Shown here: in pieces, positions 1-9,004 of the stretch | Numbering within the stretch: the first letter of the stretch is position 1 | How the letters are laid out: each line of letters begins with the position of its first letter | Assembly: GCF_963677075.1 (NCBI RefSeq) | Contig: NZ_OY781873.1 | Coordinates: 868,001-932,000, forward strand | Length of the DNA: 64,000 nucleotides | Direction: 5' to 3' | DNA from: an uncultured Sphaerochaeta sp. | Lineage (GTDB): Bacteria; Spirochaetota; Spirochaetia; Sphaerochaetales; Sphaerochaetaceae | Translations under genes and position numbers: made by a program | The notes under the pieces: model-generated | The model's database searches: none | Seen by the model: only the letters and a program-made list of their open reading frames with translations | What the model was told of the DNA's origin: nothing

Positions 1-1
1 C

Positions 2-310
2 GAGTTCCACTTCGACGACATGAAGAACCTGTTGGACTGCAACAGGCTCAATGTCCATGGTGAGAAAACCATGAAAGGGAGGCTGTTCGTCAACTTCATC
101 ACCCTCATCCTGCTCAATGAGCTGAGAGGCAAGGTCTCGGCCATCAAGCCCAGGGACAGGAAGTACTGGGACCTGAAGGACATGTTGAACAAGGTGGCAA
201 CCTATTCCAGAATCCACTTCACCGGCACCTACAAGGACCTGTGGACGGTGCCGACCAAGGCACAGAGGCTGGTCTTCGACCTCCTGAAGATAAATGTGAA
301 CTCTGCATAA
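2..310 (+). CDS. IS1634/IS4-like transposase, C-terminal part (runs off the window edge)
   Basis: The open frame enters from the left edge and ends with TAA at 308-310. The first in-frame ATG is at 20, but in-frame codons continue upstream (EFHFDD), so the gene starts outside the window. The segment FDDMKNLLDCNRLNVHGEKT followed by a hydrophobic stretch (FVNFITLILLNEL) matches the layout of the C-terminal catalytic part of IS1634/IS4-type DDE transposases. The 582-residue transposase next door has the same arrangement. A second insertion element begins three bases after its stop codon. Whether the copy is intact cannot be judged here. Confidence 0.7.
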   Translation, partial: EFHFDDMKNLLDCNRLNVHGEKTMKGRLFVNFITLILLNELRGKVSAIKPRDRKYWDLKDMLNKVATYSRIHFTGTYKDLWTVPTKAQRLVFDLLKINVNSA

Positions 311-335
311 AAGTTACACTCAAGCGTCTTGGCGG

Positions 336-557
336 TCAGTTTCGACCAGCATCGAGGAAGTTCATGATCTCCTGGAAACTCTTGCCGCTCCTGATGAACG
401 CTTCCATTATCTGACGGGCCTGATGCTCCTTCTTCTGCACCATGAGGTTCTCCAGATTGTCAGCTACGGCATCGTATTTCGCTTTCGCCTTCACCAGGTC
501 TTCCTGGGCCTTGGCGATCTGTGCCTCAATTGAATCAATACTCTTCGTTCTCGCCAT
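336..557 (-). CDS. Small coiled-coil protein coupled to the IS transposase
   Basis: This is a 73-residue protein if it starts at ATG 557, which has AAGGAG nine bases upstream. The frame is also open to an ATG at 575. The start lies inside the last codons of the transposase gene (stop at 535-537), so translation is probably coupled. The first 45 residues are a charged, Ala/Gln/Glu/Lys-rich helix likely to form a coiled coil, followed by a short amphipathic tail (FQEIMNFLD). No catalytic motif is visible. Its position within the inverted repeats says it travels with the element. Its function is unknown; a regulator or accessory of transposition is a guess. Confidence 0.6.
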   Translation of the reverse strand: MARTKSIDSIEAQIAKAQEDLVKAKAKYDAVADNLENLMVQKKEHQARQIMEAFIRSGKSFQEIMNFLDAGRN

Positions 558-2283
558 CTTCATCATCTCCTTCATAATCGGGCAATCCCATCAGTGACCT
601 GCCATCAGCAAGCAGCCTGCCGATCTCGGTTGCCTTGCGCCTTGCATAATTCTCATCCAGGCCGAAGGCACCCAGGATTGTTTTCTGCCTCTTGGTCACC
701 GCATGATCCAGCCTGTAGGTCCCATTGTTCCTCCTGACCATCTCGATCTTCTCAAGTTCCCTGAGTGCCTCGGGAACCGTCATGTAGTTCGGTTTTGTCT
801 CAAGCCTGAACAGCTCCTCCTTCAGGAGGGTGTAGATCCTGTTGCGTATGATGAGGGCCACGAACTCGATGAAGATCTTGGAAGAGAGTGCCTGCTGGGA
901 CTGCACCCGCATGCTCCTGCCTCCCAGGAAGGTCTTGTCTGAGCTGAAGAGTTTCTCCGAGGCGTCCCTTCCCTTGTACAGGATGAGCGCCTGCTCGGCA
1001 CCCATCCTCTCGGAAGTGACAATGCAGAAGTAGCCGCACAGGGCCATTTCAGCCTCAATGACCGATGCCTTCTCTCTTGCGTAAAGAAACGTATCTTCCT
1101 TGCCGTAGTAGATGTCGAAATAATGCGTGATGTTCTTGCTGAAGGAGACCGCCCGGCCCTCGACACGCCTGAGAAGCTTCTTGTAGCCTTCGATCCTCTG
1201 TTCCAGCTTCTCCCGCTCGGCTGCCTGGCGCCCACTGTTGTAGTAGATGTGGAAATGGCGGTCCCTGGTGTCGTCCGCATACAACCGGGCCCTGACCGTG
1301 GTCCCGTAGACCCTGTAGGAGCGGATGGCACATTCACGGGAGGTCTCGAAGGTGTGGATCCTGCTGGTGACCAGGGCCGAGACGAGATCCTTCATGCCCT
1401 TGACCATGATGATGAAGCTGTAGCCGTTCTCATCCATGTAGCGGATGTTCTCCTTGCTGAAGTACCCCCTGTCCAGGATGAAGCCCATCCTCTTGTACCC
1501 GTATTCGATCACCTTGTCGACCAGGAAGCTGAACTGGGAGACATCATTGATTGAGCCCGGGTACTCCTCATAGAACAGGGGGACCTGGTTGGTCTTGTCG
1601 AAGGCAAGGGCGAGATTGAAGATGGGGAGCCCCTTGTCGTCCTTGGCCTTGCCGAACTCAACGATGTCGACATCCCCCACCTGGCAGTTCTTGTTGGTCG
1701 AGTCGTAGGAGATGTACAGGCGCTGTCTCCTGTCCCGCCTGGCATTCCAGCTGTCCAGGAAGCCAATGGTATGGTCCCTTGTGAGGGAACCCAGCAGCCT
1801 GGAGACCTTCGAGTCGCTGTAGATCCTCATGTTGTGTGAGAACAGGGGATGGGAGAAGGCAAAGTCCGGATAGTATTGCGCTGCATTGTCCTCATTGATG
1901 ATGGAGAAACAGGCGAGGTCGAGCAGCAGGCCGCCATCCTTGCCGAGATGTCTCTCGAGCATGTGGGTGAGCCCATACTCCCGGGCCACCTTGTCAATGA
2001 CCAGGTAGGCCCCGATCCTCAGGCAGCAGCTCCTGTAGGCCTGGGGTCTCTCCTCTGGAAGGACCGCAGAGGGGAAGTGGGTCTGGTAGTTCTCATTCGG
2101 GTACATCAGGGAGGCATCTTCCTTGCTGACCTTGCCGATGATCGCCCGCCTGGGGATGTTGAACTTACGGGCCGGGTCATATACCCGCTCATATTCGAAC
2201 AGCACGAAGGAAGAACCACCTTTCCTCTTGATGGTGATCTTGCCCTTTATCTCAGGGATATTGATGGTGAAATCGTGGTACAT
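535..2283 (-). CDS. IS1634-family DDE transposase
   Basis: This 582-residue protein starts at an ATG preceded by AGGAGG. It has the RNase H-fold transposase layout. The first Asp is in ISYDSTN (about residue 195), the second in FILDRGYFS (about 275), and the Glu in GRDASEKLF about 165 residues later, followed by the usual K..L/R region. The length is normal for the IS1634 family. The tail is very acidic and overlaps the start of the small coiled-coil ORF. No frameshift or stop is seen, so the enzyme is probably functional and would cut and paste the 313-2425 element. Confidence 0.85.
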   Translation of the reverse strand: MYHDFTINIPEIKGKITIKRKGGSSFVLFEYERVYDPARKFNIPRRAIIGKVSKEDASLMYPNENYQTHFPSAVLPEERPQAYRSCCLRIGAYLVIDKVAREYGLTHMLERHLGKDGGLLLDLACFSIINEDNAAQYYPDFAFSHPLFSHNMRIYSDSKVSRLLGSLTRDHTIGFLDSWNARRDRRQRLYISYDSTNKNCQVGDVDIVEFGKAKDDKGLPIFNLALAFDKTNQVPLFYEEYPGSINDVSQFSFLVDKVIEYGYKRMGFILDRGYFSKENIRYMDENGYSFIIMVKGMKDLVSALVTSRIHTFETSRECAIRSYRVYGTTVRARLYADDTRDRHFHIYYNSGRQAAEREKLEQRIEGYKKLLRRVEGRAVSFSKNITHYFDIYYGKEDTFLYAREKASVIEAEMALCGYFCIVTSERMGAEQALILYKGRDASEKLFSSDKTFLGGRSMRVQSQQALSSKIFIEFVALIIRNRIYTLLKEELFRLETKPNYMTVPEALRELEKIEMVRRNNGTYRLDHAVTKRQKTILGAFGLDENYARRKATEIGRLLADGRSLMGLPDYEGDDEDGENEEY

Positions 2284-2470
2284 GCTGCCTCCTGTACGAG
2301 TTTAACGGTTACACTCAATCTTGTACAAGAATCATCGGTGAATTGCAACAAAAAAAGCCCGGAATTCGTTATGAAACCGAGCATTATTCAACGAGAATGG
2401 AGTATTTCAGGGGTTTGAGTGTAACAAATCAGCAGAGCTCACAATAAAGTACCATTGGAAGGGAGAGACA

Positions 2471-2533
2471 ATGAATGTCGAGGAGCTCAACAAGGCTATA
2501 GATGATGATGAACAGGAAGACGAGGAGACCTAG
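2471..2533 (+). other. Short acidic ORF, probably the 3' remnant of a disrupted gene
   Basis: ATG at 2471 follows a purine-rich GGAAGGGAGAG and opens a 20-residue, very acidic frame. The frame also stays open upstream to the IS end, reading ELTIKYHWKGET before the Met. That resembles the beta-strand tail of some recombinase or restriction proteins. It may be the end of a gene cut by the IS, or a chance ORF. No partner fragment is visible on the other side of the element. Confidence 0.2.
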
Positions 2534-2618
2534 ATATAATTAGGACGGGAATTTGAGTTTCTTAATCTCATTTTTGGGTTACATGTGTATAGGTATATGT
2601 AGAGGTTGTTGATATATA

Positions 2619-2704
2619 ATCGAAAAAATCGTAAATATATCGAAAAAATATGTATAGATAGTTGCATATAAGTGTATTATACTATATATGAAACGAAAAA
2701 ATCG
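2619..2704 (+). promoter_or_regulatory. Promoter region of rloAB with three CGAAAAAAT repeats
   Basis: CGAAAAAAT occurs at 2621, 2641 and 2694; the first and third are followed by CG. A plausible promoter lies between copies two and three: TTGCAT (2662-2667), 17 bases, TATATG (2685-2690). The third copy would sit near the start of the transcript, just before the ribosome site AAAGG of the ATPase gene. The region is much more AT-rich than the flanking metabolic genes, as expected of an acquired defence module. Confidence 0.4.
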
Positions 2705-2718
2705 AAAGGTATGATAAT

Positions 2719-4074
2719 ATGCTTACACAATTTATAGTAGATAACTTTCTTTCCTTTGGTAGCCGACAAGAGTTTTCCTTGTTCGCTGGAAAAACTCGTG
2801 CTCATCAAGATCGCGTTGAACAAGTCCAGGAAAAAAGCCTGCTCAAGTTTGCAGCACTTTTTGGGGCTAATGCCTCAGGGAAATCCAATCTAACAGAAGC
2901 AATGGCCTTCATGGATAAGACGATTGAACGAGGGATATTGCCAAGGAATTGTTTCCATAGTTATTGTCGTACGAAGGCTGAAAATACAGATCGTAAATCA
3001 TATTTTGAAACAATCTTGGTTCTGAACAATACATTCTACTCCTATGGTTTTGAAGCTCTGCTTTCAAAGGGAACTTTTACATCAGAATGGCTGATTCAGA
3101 TTGATCAAAAGGGAAAAGAAATACCGCTTTTTACCCGCAATCTGATCTCTGGTGAGACTGATATTGCTTGGAATCTCTCAAACCATTCCAAACAGCGTTT
3201 AGTCATGTATGCAGAAGATTTGCGAAAGGATAAGACTACACTCTTGTTGTCGATGATGAACACAGGGAAAAAAGAGTTGTACAAGGATTATCCTGAATTG
3301 ATGGTTCTTCGTGATACATATCAGTGGTTCTCGAAAACATTCAATGCAAGTAAGCCTTTTGAACCCATCACAAGTGGTAATCGTTATCTGATTGATGAAA
3401 AACTCCAGGAACTTACAGGCTTACTGGAGGGGTTTGATACTGATATCCATGGCATTGAGAAAATTGACATGCAAATTGTTGACCTTCCTGCCTATATGCA
3501 TAAGGCTGTTGAAAATGCCAAACAAGACATCTTGGAAATGATTGCCAAAAAACCTCAGACAAATGGAATGAGTGTTCTTCTAAGGGATGCACAGAGCTTT
3601 CTATGTATTTCGAAAAGTAACAATGAAGATAATTTCTCTATTAAAAAAATTGTATTCCGTCACACTGATGGCCAAATTTATTCGATTGGTGAGGAATCAG
3701 ATGGAACTGTTAGAATTATGGATCTAGCAGAGGTGTTGCTCACGACCGAGCCACGGGTATTCGTAATCGATGAACTCGATAGATGTTTGCATCCACAGTT
3801 GAGTTACCGATTCATTCAAAGAGTGCTTTCGCATATTGCCAAGTATCCAATTCAAGTAATTGTCACTTCTCATGAATCAAGATTATTGAATTTGGATCTC
3901 CTTAGAAGAGACGAGATATGGTTTGTACAGAAACGAAAGGGTGAGTCTTCACTCTATTCACTTGAAGAGTTCAATGAACGTAGCGACAGGAAAATTGATA
4001 AAGCGTATTTAGATGGGAGATACGGAGGTGTTCCTTTATTTGAAACGTTGTTTCCGAATGAGGAAGAGTTATGA
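2719..4074 (+). CDS. rloA: RloA-like AAA ATPase of an AbiL/RloAB-type defence pair
   Basis: The 451-residue protein begins with the SMC/OLD-like N-terminus typical of this family (IVDNFLSFGSRQEFSLFAG). It has Walker A FGANASGKSN at about residues 48-57, a helical middle and Walker B VFVIDELDRCLHP near residue 350, followed by an H-loop-like VTSHE. This matches the COG1106/AAA_15 group that contains RloA and AbiLi. The gene overlaps the RloB gene by ATGA. In AbiL-type systems the ATPase is thought to sense phage infection and control its RloB partner. Base composition is AT-rich compared with the neighbouring sugar genes, which suggests transfer. The start ATG follows AAAGG at eight bases. Confidence 0.8.
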   Translation: MLTQFIVDNFLSFGSRQEFSLFAGKTRAHQDRVEQVQEKSLLKFAALFGANASGKSNLTEAMAFMDKTIERGILPRNCFHSYCRTKAENTDRKSYFETILVLNNTFYSYGFEALLSKGTFTSEWLIQIDQKGKEIPLFTRNLISGETDIAWNLSNHSKQRLVMYAEDLRKDKTTLLLSMMNTGKKELYKDYPELMVLRDTYQWFSKTFNASKPFEPITSGNRYLIDEKLQELTGLLEGFDTDIHGIEKIDMQIVDLPAYMHKAVENAKQDILEMIAKKPQTNGMSVLLRDAQSFLCISKSNNEDNFSIKKIVFRHTDGQIYSIGEESDGTVRIMDLAEVLLTTEPRVFVIDELDRCLHPQLSYRFIQRVLSHIAKYPIQVIVTSHESRLLNLDLLRRDEIWFVQKRKGESSLYSLEEFNERSDRKIDKAYLDGRYGGVPLFETLFPNEEEL

Positions 4075-5015
4075 GGGTTGCATCACGAATTGCATTCGGA
4101 GAAAGAAAGAGTGGAATAAGAGATCCAAGAAGAAGATATTTTCTTGCATTCGAAGGGAAAATTACTGAACATCGCTATTTCAAGGGGCTCATAGGCAAAA
4201 TTCAACGAGAGAGTCTAAGTTTTCCGCTTGTTGAAGTTATCCTGTTTGCTCGGAAAGATGAACATAATGGACATTCAAATCCTAGTCAGGTCGTAAACTA
4301 TACTATAGAAACCGTTCAAGCGGGCTCCTTTCCTTTGGATATAACATATCAAGAGTTATTTGAAGATTATGTTTTCAAGGTTGTAGGAGATTCTATCAAT
4401 AGGAATGGGCGGAACCTTGCTTACAGTAGAGCTCAACGATTCTTGGGGCGGTCTCGTATTCAGATGCAATCAAAGGTATCTCGAGAATTTCTAGAACCTT
4501 TCCTCGAAAAAATACAAGAAGTATTATTGTTGCCACTGAAAAGCCAGGATGGTTTGAACATAATTAAGGAAGTGCTTGATTCATATAAGTTTGAGGATCT
4601 TTCTTATAGAGAAGATGATGATTCTGTTTGTATTATTGTTGACAGGGATACTCAAAGTTTCACCAGCGAACAGTACGATGAGGTAGTCCAGAAGTGTAAG
4701 ACAGAAAATTTCCAGCTCTTTGTCACAAATCCATGTTTTGAGTTTTTCTTACTTCTGCACAAGACCGATGCTAGCGAATATCCTGTGGAAGAAATACTAA
4801 GAAATCGAAAAATTGGGAAGACTACGTACATTGAAAAAAAGCTTAAGGAACATGTTTCACACTACGATAAAAGCAAGTTTTCTTTTTCTGAATTCGAATC
4901 ATATATCTCCACTGCATTACAAAATTGTGAGATTTATGCTCAGTCACTCGAAGAAATCAAAATGTCAATTGGTACAAATCTTCATAAACTGATTGTTGAA
5001 TTGTTAGGGAAATAA
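4071..5015 (+). CDS. rloB: RloB-like effector of an AbiL/RloAB-type defence pair
   Basis: The 314-residue protein overlaps the ATPase stop codon by four bases, so the two are translated together. It has the RloB signature in order: FEGKITEHRYFKGL near the N-terminus, IIVDRDTQSF in the middle and VTNPCFEFFLLLH about 50 residues later. The Glu, Asp-x-Asp and Glu positions resemble a TOPRIM-like metal site, which is why RloB proteins are regarded as nucleases. The segment between the first and second motifs is longer than usual. Predicted role: nuclease or effector released by RloA after infection. The activity itself is inferred from the family. Confidence 0.75.
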   Translation: MRVASRIAFGERKSGIRDPRRRYFLAFEGKITEHRYFKGLIGKIQRESLSFPLVEVILFARKDEHNGHSNPSQVVNYTIETVQAGSFPLDITYQELFEDYVFKVVGDSINRNGRNLAYSRAQRFLGRSRIQMQSKVSREFLEPFLEKIQEVLLLPLKSQDGLNIIKEVLDSYKFEDLSYREDDDSVCIIVDRDTQSFTSEQYDEVVQKCKTENFQLFVTNPCFEFFLLLHKTDASEYPVEEILRNRKIGKTTYIEKKLKEHVSHYDKSKFSFSEFESYISTALQNCEIYAQSLEEIKMSIGTNLHKLIVELLGK

Positions 5016-5022
5016 AGTTTTA

Positions 5023-5053
5023 CCCTACCAGTCCCCTTAGGGAACCAGTAGGG
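5023..5053. terminator. Hairpin between convergent rloB and permease genes
   Basis: The arms CCCTAC (5023-5028) and GTAGGG (5048-5053) pair, with an inner CCC/GGG pairing and a short loop. The site lies between the ends of two convergent genes. A long T run is absent on both strands, so efficiency as an intrinsic terminator is uncertain. Confidence 0.45.
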
Positions 5054-5067
5054 CTTCTCGCTTGTGG

Positions 5068-5940
5068 TTAACCCTTCACTCCACCAAGCATCAAGCCTGA
5101 GACGAAGTGTCTCTGTACGAAAGGATAGATGATGAGAACGGGGAGCATTCCCAGGACCATGACTGCCATTTTCAGGTTGTTGTACACATACTGGCCACCA
5201 CCAAGGGATTCATCAGACTCGAACATCAGGGAGCGCAAGACCACCTGTAAGGTGTACTTTCGGCTGTCGTTGATGAACATGATCACCTCGAAATATCGGT
5301 TCCAGTAGCTGACAAAGTAGAACAGGGTTACCGCTGAAATGATGGAGACTGAGAGCGGCAGGACAATTTTCTGGAGAATCATGAGGTCGTTGCACCCATC
5401 CAGGGTAGCACTTTCCAGCAGTGAGACTGGAATACTGCCCATATAGTTCTTGATGATGATCAAATTGAACGTGGAAATTGCCACAGGGAAGATAATTGCT
5501 CCCATGCTGTTGATAAGACCAAGGGACCGTACCACAATGTAGAAGGGCATGATACCTGCATCAAATACCATCGTGAAAACAATTGCCTTCATGAGGATTG
5601 AACGACCAATGAGATGTTTCTGGGCAAGTGCAAAACCCATGGGTACGGTGATTACCATGGAGACCAACGTGCCGAAGAAGGCAACAAAGAGAGAGTTCTT
5701 GAAAGCTCCCATGTAGCCACTGTTGAGCACCCGCCAATAGTTCTGCAGTGTAAACGAGTGGGGTACCAACAGATAATCGGTTCCCATTACATCCACATCC
5801 TTTGCTACCGAGGTGATGAGTACGTTCCAGATCGGGATGATGAAGATCAGGCAGATAAATGCAAGCAAGAGTGCGTTGATAAGACGGAAGATTTTTCTTC
5901 CCCGTGTTTCTCTGATTGAATTCTGAACAGTCTTTGCCAT
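5068..5940 (-). CDS. Carbohydrate ABC transporter permease, LplC/YtcP type
   Basis: This 290-residue inner-membrane protein has six predicted transmembrane segments. It carries the EAA loop of binding-protein-dependent permeases (ESATLDGCNDLMILQKIVLPLS, about residues 177-197), the contact site for the ATPase. The N-terminal helix (FRLINALLLAFICLIFIIPIW) and the C-terminal GGVKG are typical of the LplC/YtcP group. The gene is the last in an operon of solute-binding protein, GH3 enzyme and two permeases. It starts ten bases after the preceding permease, with AGGAGAA as ribosome site. No ATPase gene is in the operon, so a shared MsmK/UgpC-type ATPase elsewhere is expected. Confidence 0.88.
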   Translation of the reverse strand: MAKTVQNSIRETRGRKIFRLINALLLAFICLIFIIPIWNVLITSVAKDVDVMGTDYLLVPHSFTLQNYWRVLNSGYMGAFKNSLFVAFFGTLVSMVITVPMGFALAQKHLIGRSILMKAIVFTMVFDAGIMPFYIVVRSLGLINSMGAIIFPVAISTFNLIIIKNYMGSIPVSLLESATLDGCNDLMILQKIVLPLSVSIISAVTLFYFVSYWNRYFEVIMFINDSRKYTLQVVLRSLMFESDESLGGGQYVYNNLKMAVMVLGMLPVLIIYPFVQRHFVSGLMLGGVKG

Positions 5941-5950
5941 GATGATTCTC

Positions 5951-6874
5951 CTACAGGATGGGTTCGTCGAGGAACTTCGCGCTTACCTTGTTGGTTGACA
6001 GCACCAGCGTAAGGCTTACGATGGACGTGAACATGCCCACTGCAATGGAGTAGCCCAAGTCTCCTGCAAGTACTCCTTCACGGAATACGTAGGTCTGCAG
6101 TACATCTGCAACATCATAGACTGCTGCATTGTACATGACCAGCACCTGTTCGAATATCAGCAACACATGACTGAGATTGAGCAACAACATGGTCACAATG
6201 GTGGAGCGAATCGCTGGAAGGGTTACATGGACCAATCTTCCCCAATGTCCTGCTCCATCAATGGTGGCTGCCTCATACAGCTCCGGTTGTACCGTGGTAA
6301 GACTTGCCACATAGATGACTGCCCCGTATCCCATCTGCCGCCAGATGTAGGAGCTGATCAGGACAGGACGGAAGAACTTTGCACTTGCCATGAAGTAGAT
6401 GGGTTCTCCCCCAAACTTGGTGATGATGTTGTTTATCAGCCCTGAGGACGGAGAGAGCAAGTTTACGAAAATACTTCCTACCACAACCCAACTGAAGAAA
6501 TAGGGGATATAGATCAGGAACTGGATCGTCCTCTTCATCTTCAAGCTCTTCAGCTCATTGATCAGCAACGCTACAACCAACGGGGCAGGAAAATAGAAAA
6601 TCACATTCGCCAAGCTGATGATCAGGGTATTGCGAAATGCATTCCAGAAAATAGTGGAAGACAGCAGTCGCTTGAAATTATCCAAGCCCACAAACGATAC
6701 CGTCGACCTGAACCCATAATCAGTGAATCCCAAACTGAGACCCAAGAGAGGAATGTACTTGAACACCAGGTACCAGATTACCCCTGGTACCAACATGAGG
6801 AGCAAGAACTTCTGTGTCTTGATCCTTGTCCAAAGTGGTGGCTTGGTTCGTAGTACCATCGGTTTATTTGCCAT
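5951..6874 (-). CDS. Carbohydrate ABC transporter permease, LplB type
   Basis: The 307-residue protein has six transmembrane segments and the EAA loop ELYEAATIDGAGHWGRLVHV (about residues 200-220). The N-terminus FLLLMLVPGVIWYLVFKYIP and the following LGLSLGFTDYGF are characteristic of the LplB group, which pairs with LplC permeases and large lipoprotein-type binding proteins for oligosaccharides. It lies between the GH3 gene (12 bases upstream) and the partner permease. Together the two form the channel for the sugar released or bound by the upstream-encoded proteins. The substrate is most likely a plant or microbial oligosaccharide such as a xylo- or gluco-oligomer, inferred from the GH3 neighbour. 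Confidence 0.88.
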   Translation of the reverse strand: MANKPMVLRTKPPLWTRIKTQKFLLLMLVPGVIWYLVFKYIPLLGLSLGFTDYGFRSTVSFVGLDNFKRLLSSTIFWNAFRNTLIISLANVIFYFPAPLVVALLINELKSLKMKRTIQFLIYIPYFFSWVVVGSIFVNLLSPSSGLINNIITKFGGEPIYFMASAKFFRPVLISSYIWRQMGYGAVIYVASLTTVQPELYEAATIDGAGHWGRLVHVTLPAIRSTIVTMLLLNLSHVLLIFEQVLVMYNAAVYDVADVLQTYVFREGVLAGDLGYSIAVGMFTSIVSLTLVLSTNKVSAKFLDEPIL

Positions 6875-6885
6875 ACTATGACTCC

Positions 6886-8976
6886 TTAATATACGAATGT
6901 AGTGCTGGCTACCTTGTCTGCTCCAAGGTTCCGGCTGATTAACCCAGGCTGGCTTCCACCCACATGGAGTGTGAAGGTCCCGTGTATGTCGTTTCTATTG
7001 CCTTGTGCGTCCACTGCAGTATATTGGCTTTGTTCCAGAAGAAGTACAACCTCTTTCTGTTCAAAAGACTCCAAGAACACACTTTTCATGCCACAGAGTA
7101 CTGGGTGAGGGGGAACATCAGGGTGGGAACTTTCCAGATAGAGTTCAAGTACCGTCCTGCTTGGGGTGTCAGAAGTATTGGTGACACCAATCTCCACACT
7201 CACCGTCCCATCCTTCAATACCGTTGTACGTTGAATGCTGTACGTAAACAAAGCATAGGAGAGGCCGAATCCAAATGGATAGAGCACATCCTCTTGGTCG
7301 CAATACCGGTAGGTCCTCTTCTGCATGGAGTAGTCAGTGAATGGAGGGAGCACGGCACTGCTACGGTAGAAGGTAACAGGAAGCTTTCCTGAGGGACTGA
7401 ACATACCAAAGAGCAACTCTGCAATTGCCCGTCCTCCTTCCTGTCCTGGATACCAAGCCTGGATGAGAGCCTGTACGTTTTCATACTGCTCAATTTCTGG
7501 GTCGAGCGCTCCTCCAGAGAGCAGCACTACGATGACGGGTTTCCCAGTTCCAGCAACAGCCTTCAGGAGTTTTTGTTGACAGCGAGGAAGCCTGAGATCC
7601 TTTTTATCACCTGCCCAGCCTCCATTTCCATCATCCCTCATCTCTCCTTCAACCGTCTCATCCAGACCAAGACAAAGGACAGTGACATCGCTTTGACGTG
7701 CCATGAACGCAGCCTCACTGAGCCTGTCGTCTTCCTTTGCCAATCGTTCAACACGCTCCTTGGTGAGTGAAGAGCCTTCGCTATAGTTGATACGTATTGT
7801 GTTCCCTGCAACGTTACGGATTCCTTCGAGGACCGTTGTGTAGCGGGAAGATGTCCCATGGTAGTTGCCCCACAGGACTTTTCTGCTATCGGCATTCGGT
7901 CCGATGACTGCAATGCTTCTTGTGTTTTCCCGGTTGAGGGGAAGTATTGAATCATTCTTGAGCAGGACCAAGGAGCGCCGGGAAGCTTCAAGGGCAAGCT
8001 GTGCATGCTCCTCACTATCGATGTCCTTTAGGCCAAGGTTGTCGTATGGAGTTTGTTCATCAAACATTCCCAGACGGAAGCGAGTGTTGAATACCCTCTG
8101 AGTAGCGGTCCTGATCTCCTCCATGGTGACATACCCTTTCTGGAAAGCCTTCTCAAGACTGCGATAGGAACATCCGCAATTCAGGTCACAGCCACTATGC
8201 AATGCAAGAGCTGCCGATTCCTCTTCGTTCTTGGTGACCTTGTGGTTGAGATGGAAATCCCTGATCGCCCAGCAGTCAGAGATATACATCCCCTTGAAAC
8301 CCCATGTGTCGCGCAAGAGCTGTTTGATAAGGGTTGGGCTTCCACAGCAAGGCTCTCCATTAACAGCGCTGTAAGCACCCATGACTGCATCGACCCCTGC
8401 TTCCTGGACAGAAGCCTTGAACGCTGGAAGATACGTTTCATTGAGGTCCTTCTTGCTTACCACTGCGTTGAAGGAGTGCCTTTCCGGTTCAGGCCCGCTG
8501 TGGGCGGCCAGGTGTTTTACGCAACTTGCCGTCTTGAGGATATCTTCTGAACCTTGCAAGCCGTGTATGAAGGAGACTGCCAAGCGGGAGGTCAGGTATG
8601 GATCTTCACCAAATGTTTCCTGTCCACGGCCCCATCTGGGGTCGCGGAATATATTGATATTGGGAGACCAGACGGTCAGACCCTTGTAAATGTCATGATC
8701 ATGCTCTCTGTTGTAGAGATTGTACTTTGCCCGTTGTTCAGTGGAAATGACCTCGGCTATAGAGAGGACCAGCTCAGGGTCAAAGAGGGCAGCCAGACCA
8801 ATCGCCTGGGGGAATACGGTGGCGGTTCCGCTTCGGGCAGCTCCATGAAGTCCCTCGTTCCACCAGTTGTAAGAAGGTATCCCCAGGCGAGGAATTGCTG
8901 GAGCATCATGCCTGAGTTGGCTTATCATTTCTGGTACGGTCATCTGTTGTACAAGTGTCTGTGCAGTATCAGTCAT
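6886..8976 (-). CDS. GH3 family beta-xylosidase/beta-glucosidase
   Basis: The 696-residue enzyme has the normal GH3 layout: an (alpha/beta)8 domain with WNEGLHG (residues 39-45), RDPRWGRGQETFGEDPYL (111-128) and KHLAAHSGPEPERHSFN (154-170). The nucleophile is probably Asp234 in GMYISDCWAI. An alpha/beta sandwich follows, and then a fibronectin type III-like C-terminal domain. No signal peptide is present, so it acts in the cytoplasm on oligosaccharides imported by the flanking transporter. The WNEGLHG and SDC motifs are closest to the xylan beta-xylosidase branch of GH3, but aryl-beta-glucosidase or arabinosidase activity cannot be excluded. The gene lies between the solute-binding protein gene, after a strong hairpin, and the two permease genes. 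Confidence 0.88.
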   Translation of the reverse strand: MTDTAQTLVQQMTVPEMISQLRHDAPAIPRLGIPSYNWWNEGLHGAARSGTATVFPQAIGLAALFDPELVLSIAEVISTEQRAKYNLYNREHDHDIYKGLTVWSPNINIFRDPRWGRGQETFGEDPYLTSRLAVSFIHGLQGSEDILKTASCVKHLAAHSGPEPERHSFNAVVSKKDLNETYLPAFKASVQEAGVDAVMGAYSAVNGEPCCGSPTLIKQLLRDTWGFKGMYISDCWAIRDFHLNHKVTKNEEESAALALHSGCDLNCGCSYRSLEKAFQKGYVTMEEIRTATQRVFNTRFRLGMFDEQTPYDNLGLKDIDSEEHAQLALEASRRSLVLLKNDSILPLNRENTRSIAVIGPNADSRKVLWGNYHGTSSRYTTVLEGIRNVAGNTIRINYSEGSSLTKERVERLAKEDDRLSEAAFMARQSDVTVLCLGLDETVEGEMRDDGNGGWAGDKKDLRLPRCQQKLLKAVAGTGKPVIVVLLSGGALDPEIEQYENVQALIQAWYPGQEGGRAIAELLFGMFSPSGKLPVTFYRSSAVLPPFTDYSMQKRTYRYCDQEDVLYPFGFGLSYALFTYSIQRTTVLKDGTVSVEIGVTNTSDTPSRTVLELYLESSHPDVPPHPVLCGMKSVFLESFEQKEVVLLLEQSQYTAVDAQGNRNDIHGTFTLHVGGSQPGLISRNLGADKVASTTFVY

Positions 8977-9004
8977 GGTGTTCTCGCTGGGGGAGTCCGA
9001 AAGA

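Larger units (their letters stand above)
313..2425. mobile_element. IS1634-like insertion sequence, about 2.1 kb
   Basis: The element is bounded by 11-bp inverted repeats: GTTACACTCAA at 313-323 and its reverse complement TTGAGTGTAAC at 2415-2425. It carries a transposase (535-2283) and a short coiled-coil ORF (336-557), both on the minus strand. Flanking bases are A-rich on both sides (ATAAAA before, AAATCA after), so a short AAA target duplication is possible but not provable. A third copy of the 11-mer lies inside, at 2308-2318, in the orientation of the left end. Confidence 0.7.

Noticed and set aside
822..1337. Long plus- and minus-strand ORFs inside the first IS transposase
   Set aside because: They are shadow frames of the GC-richer transposase gene, with no homology-like motifs or ribosome sites.
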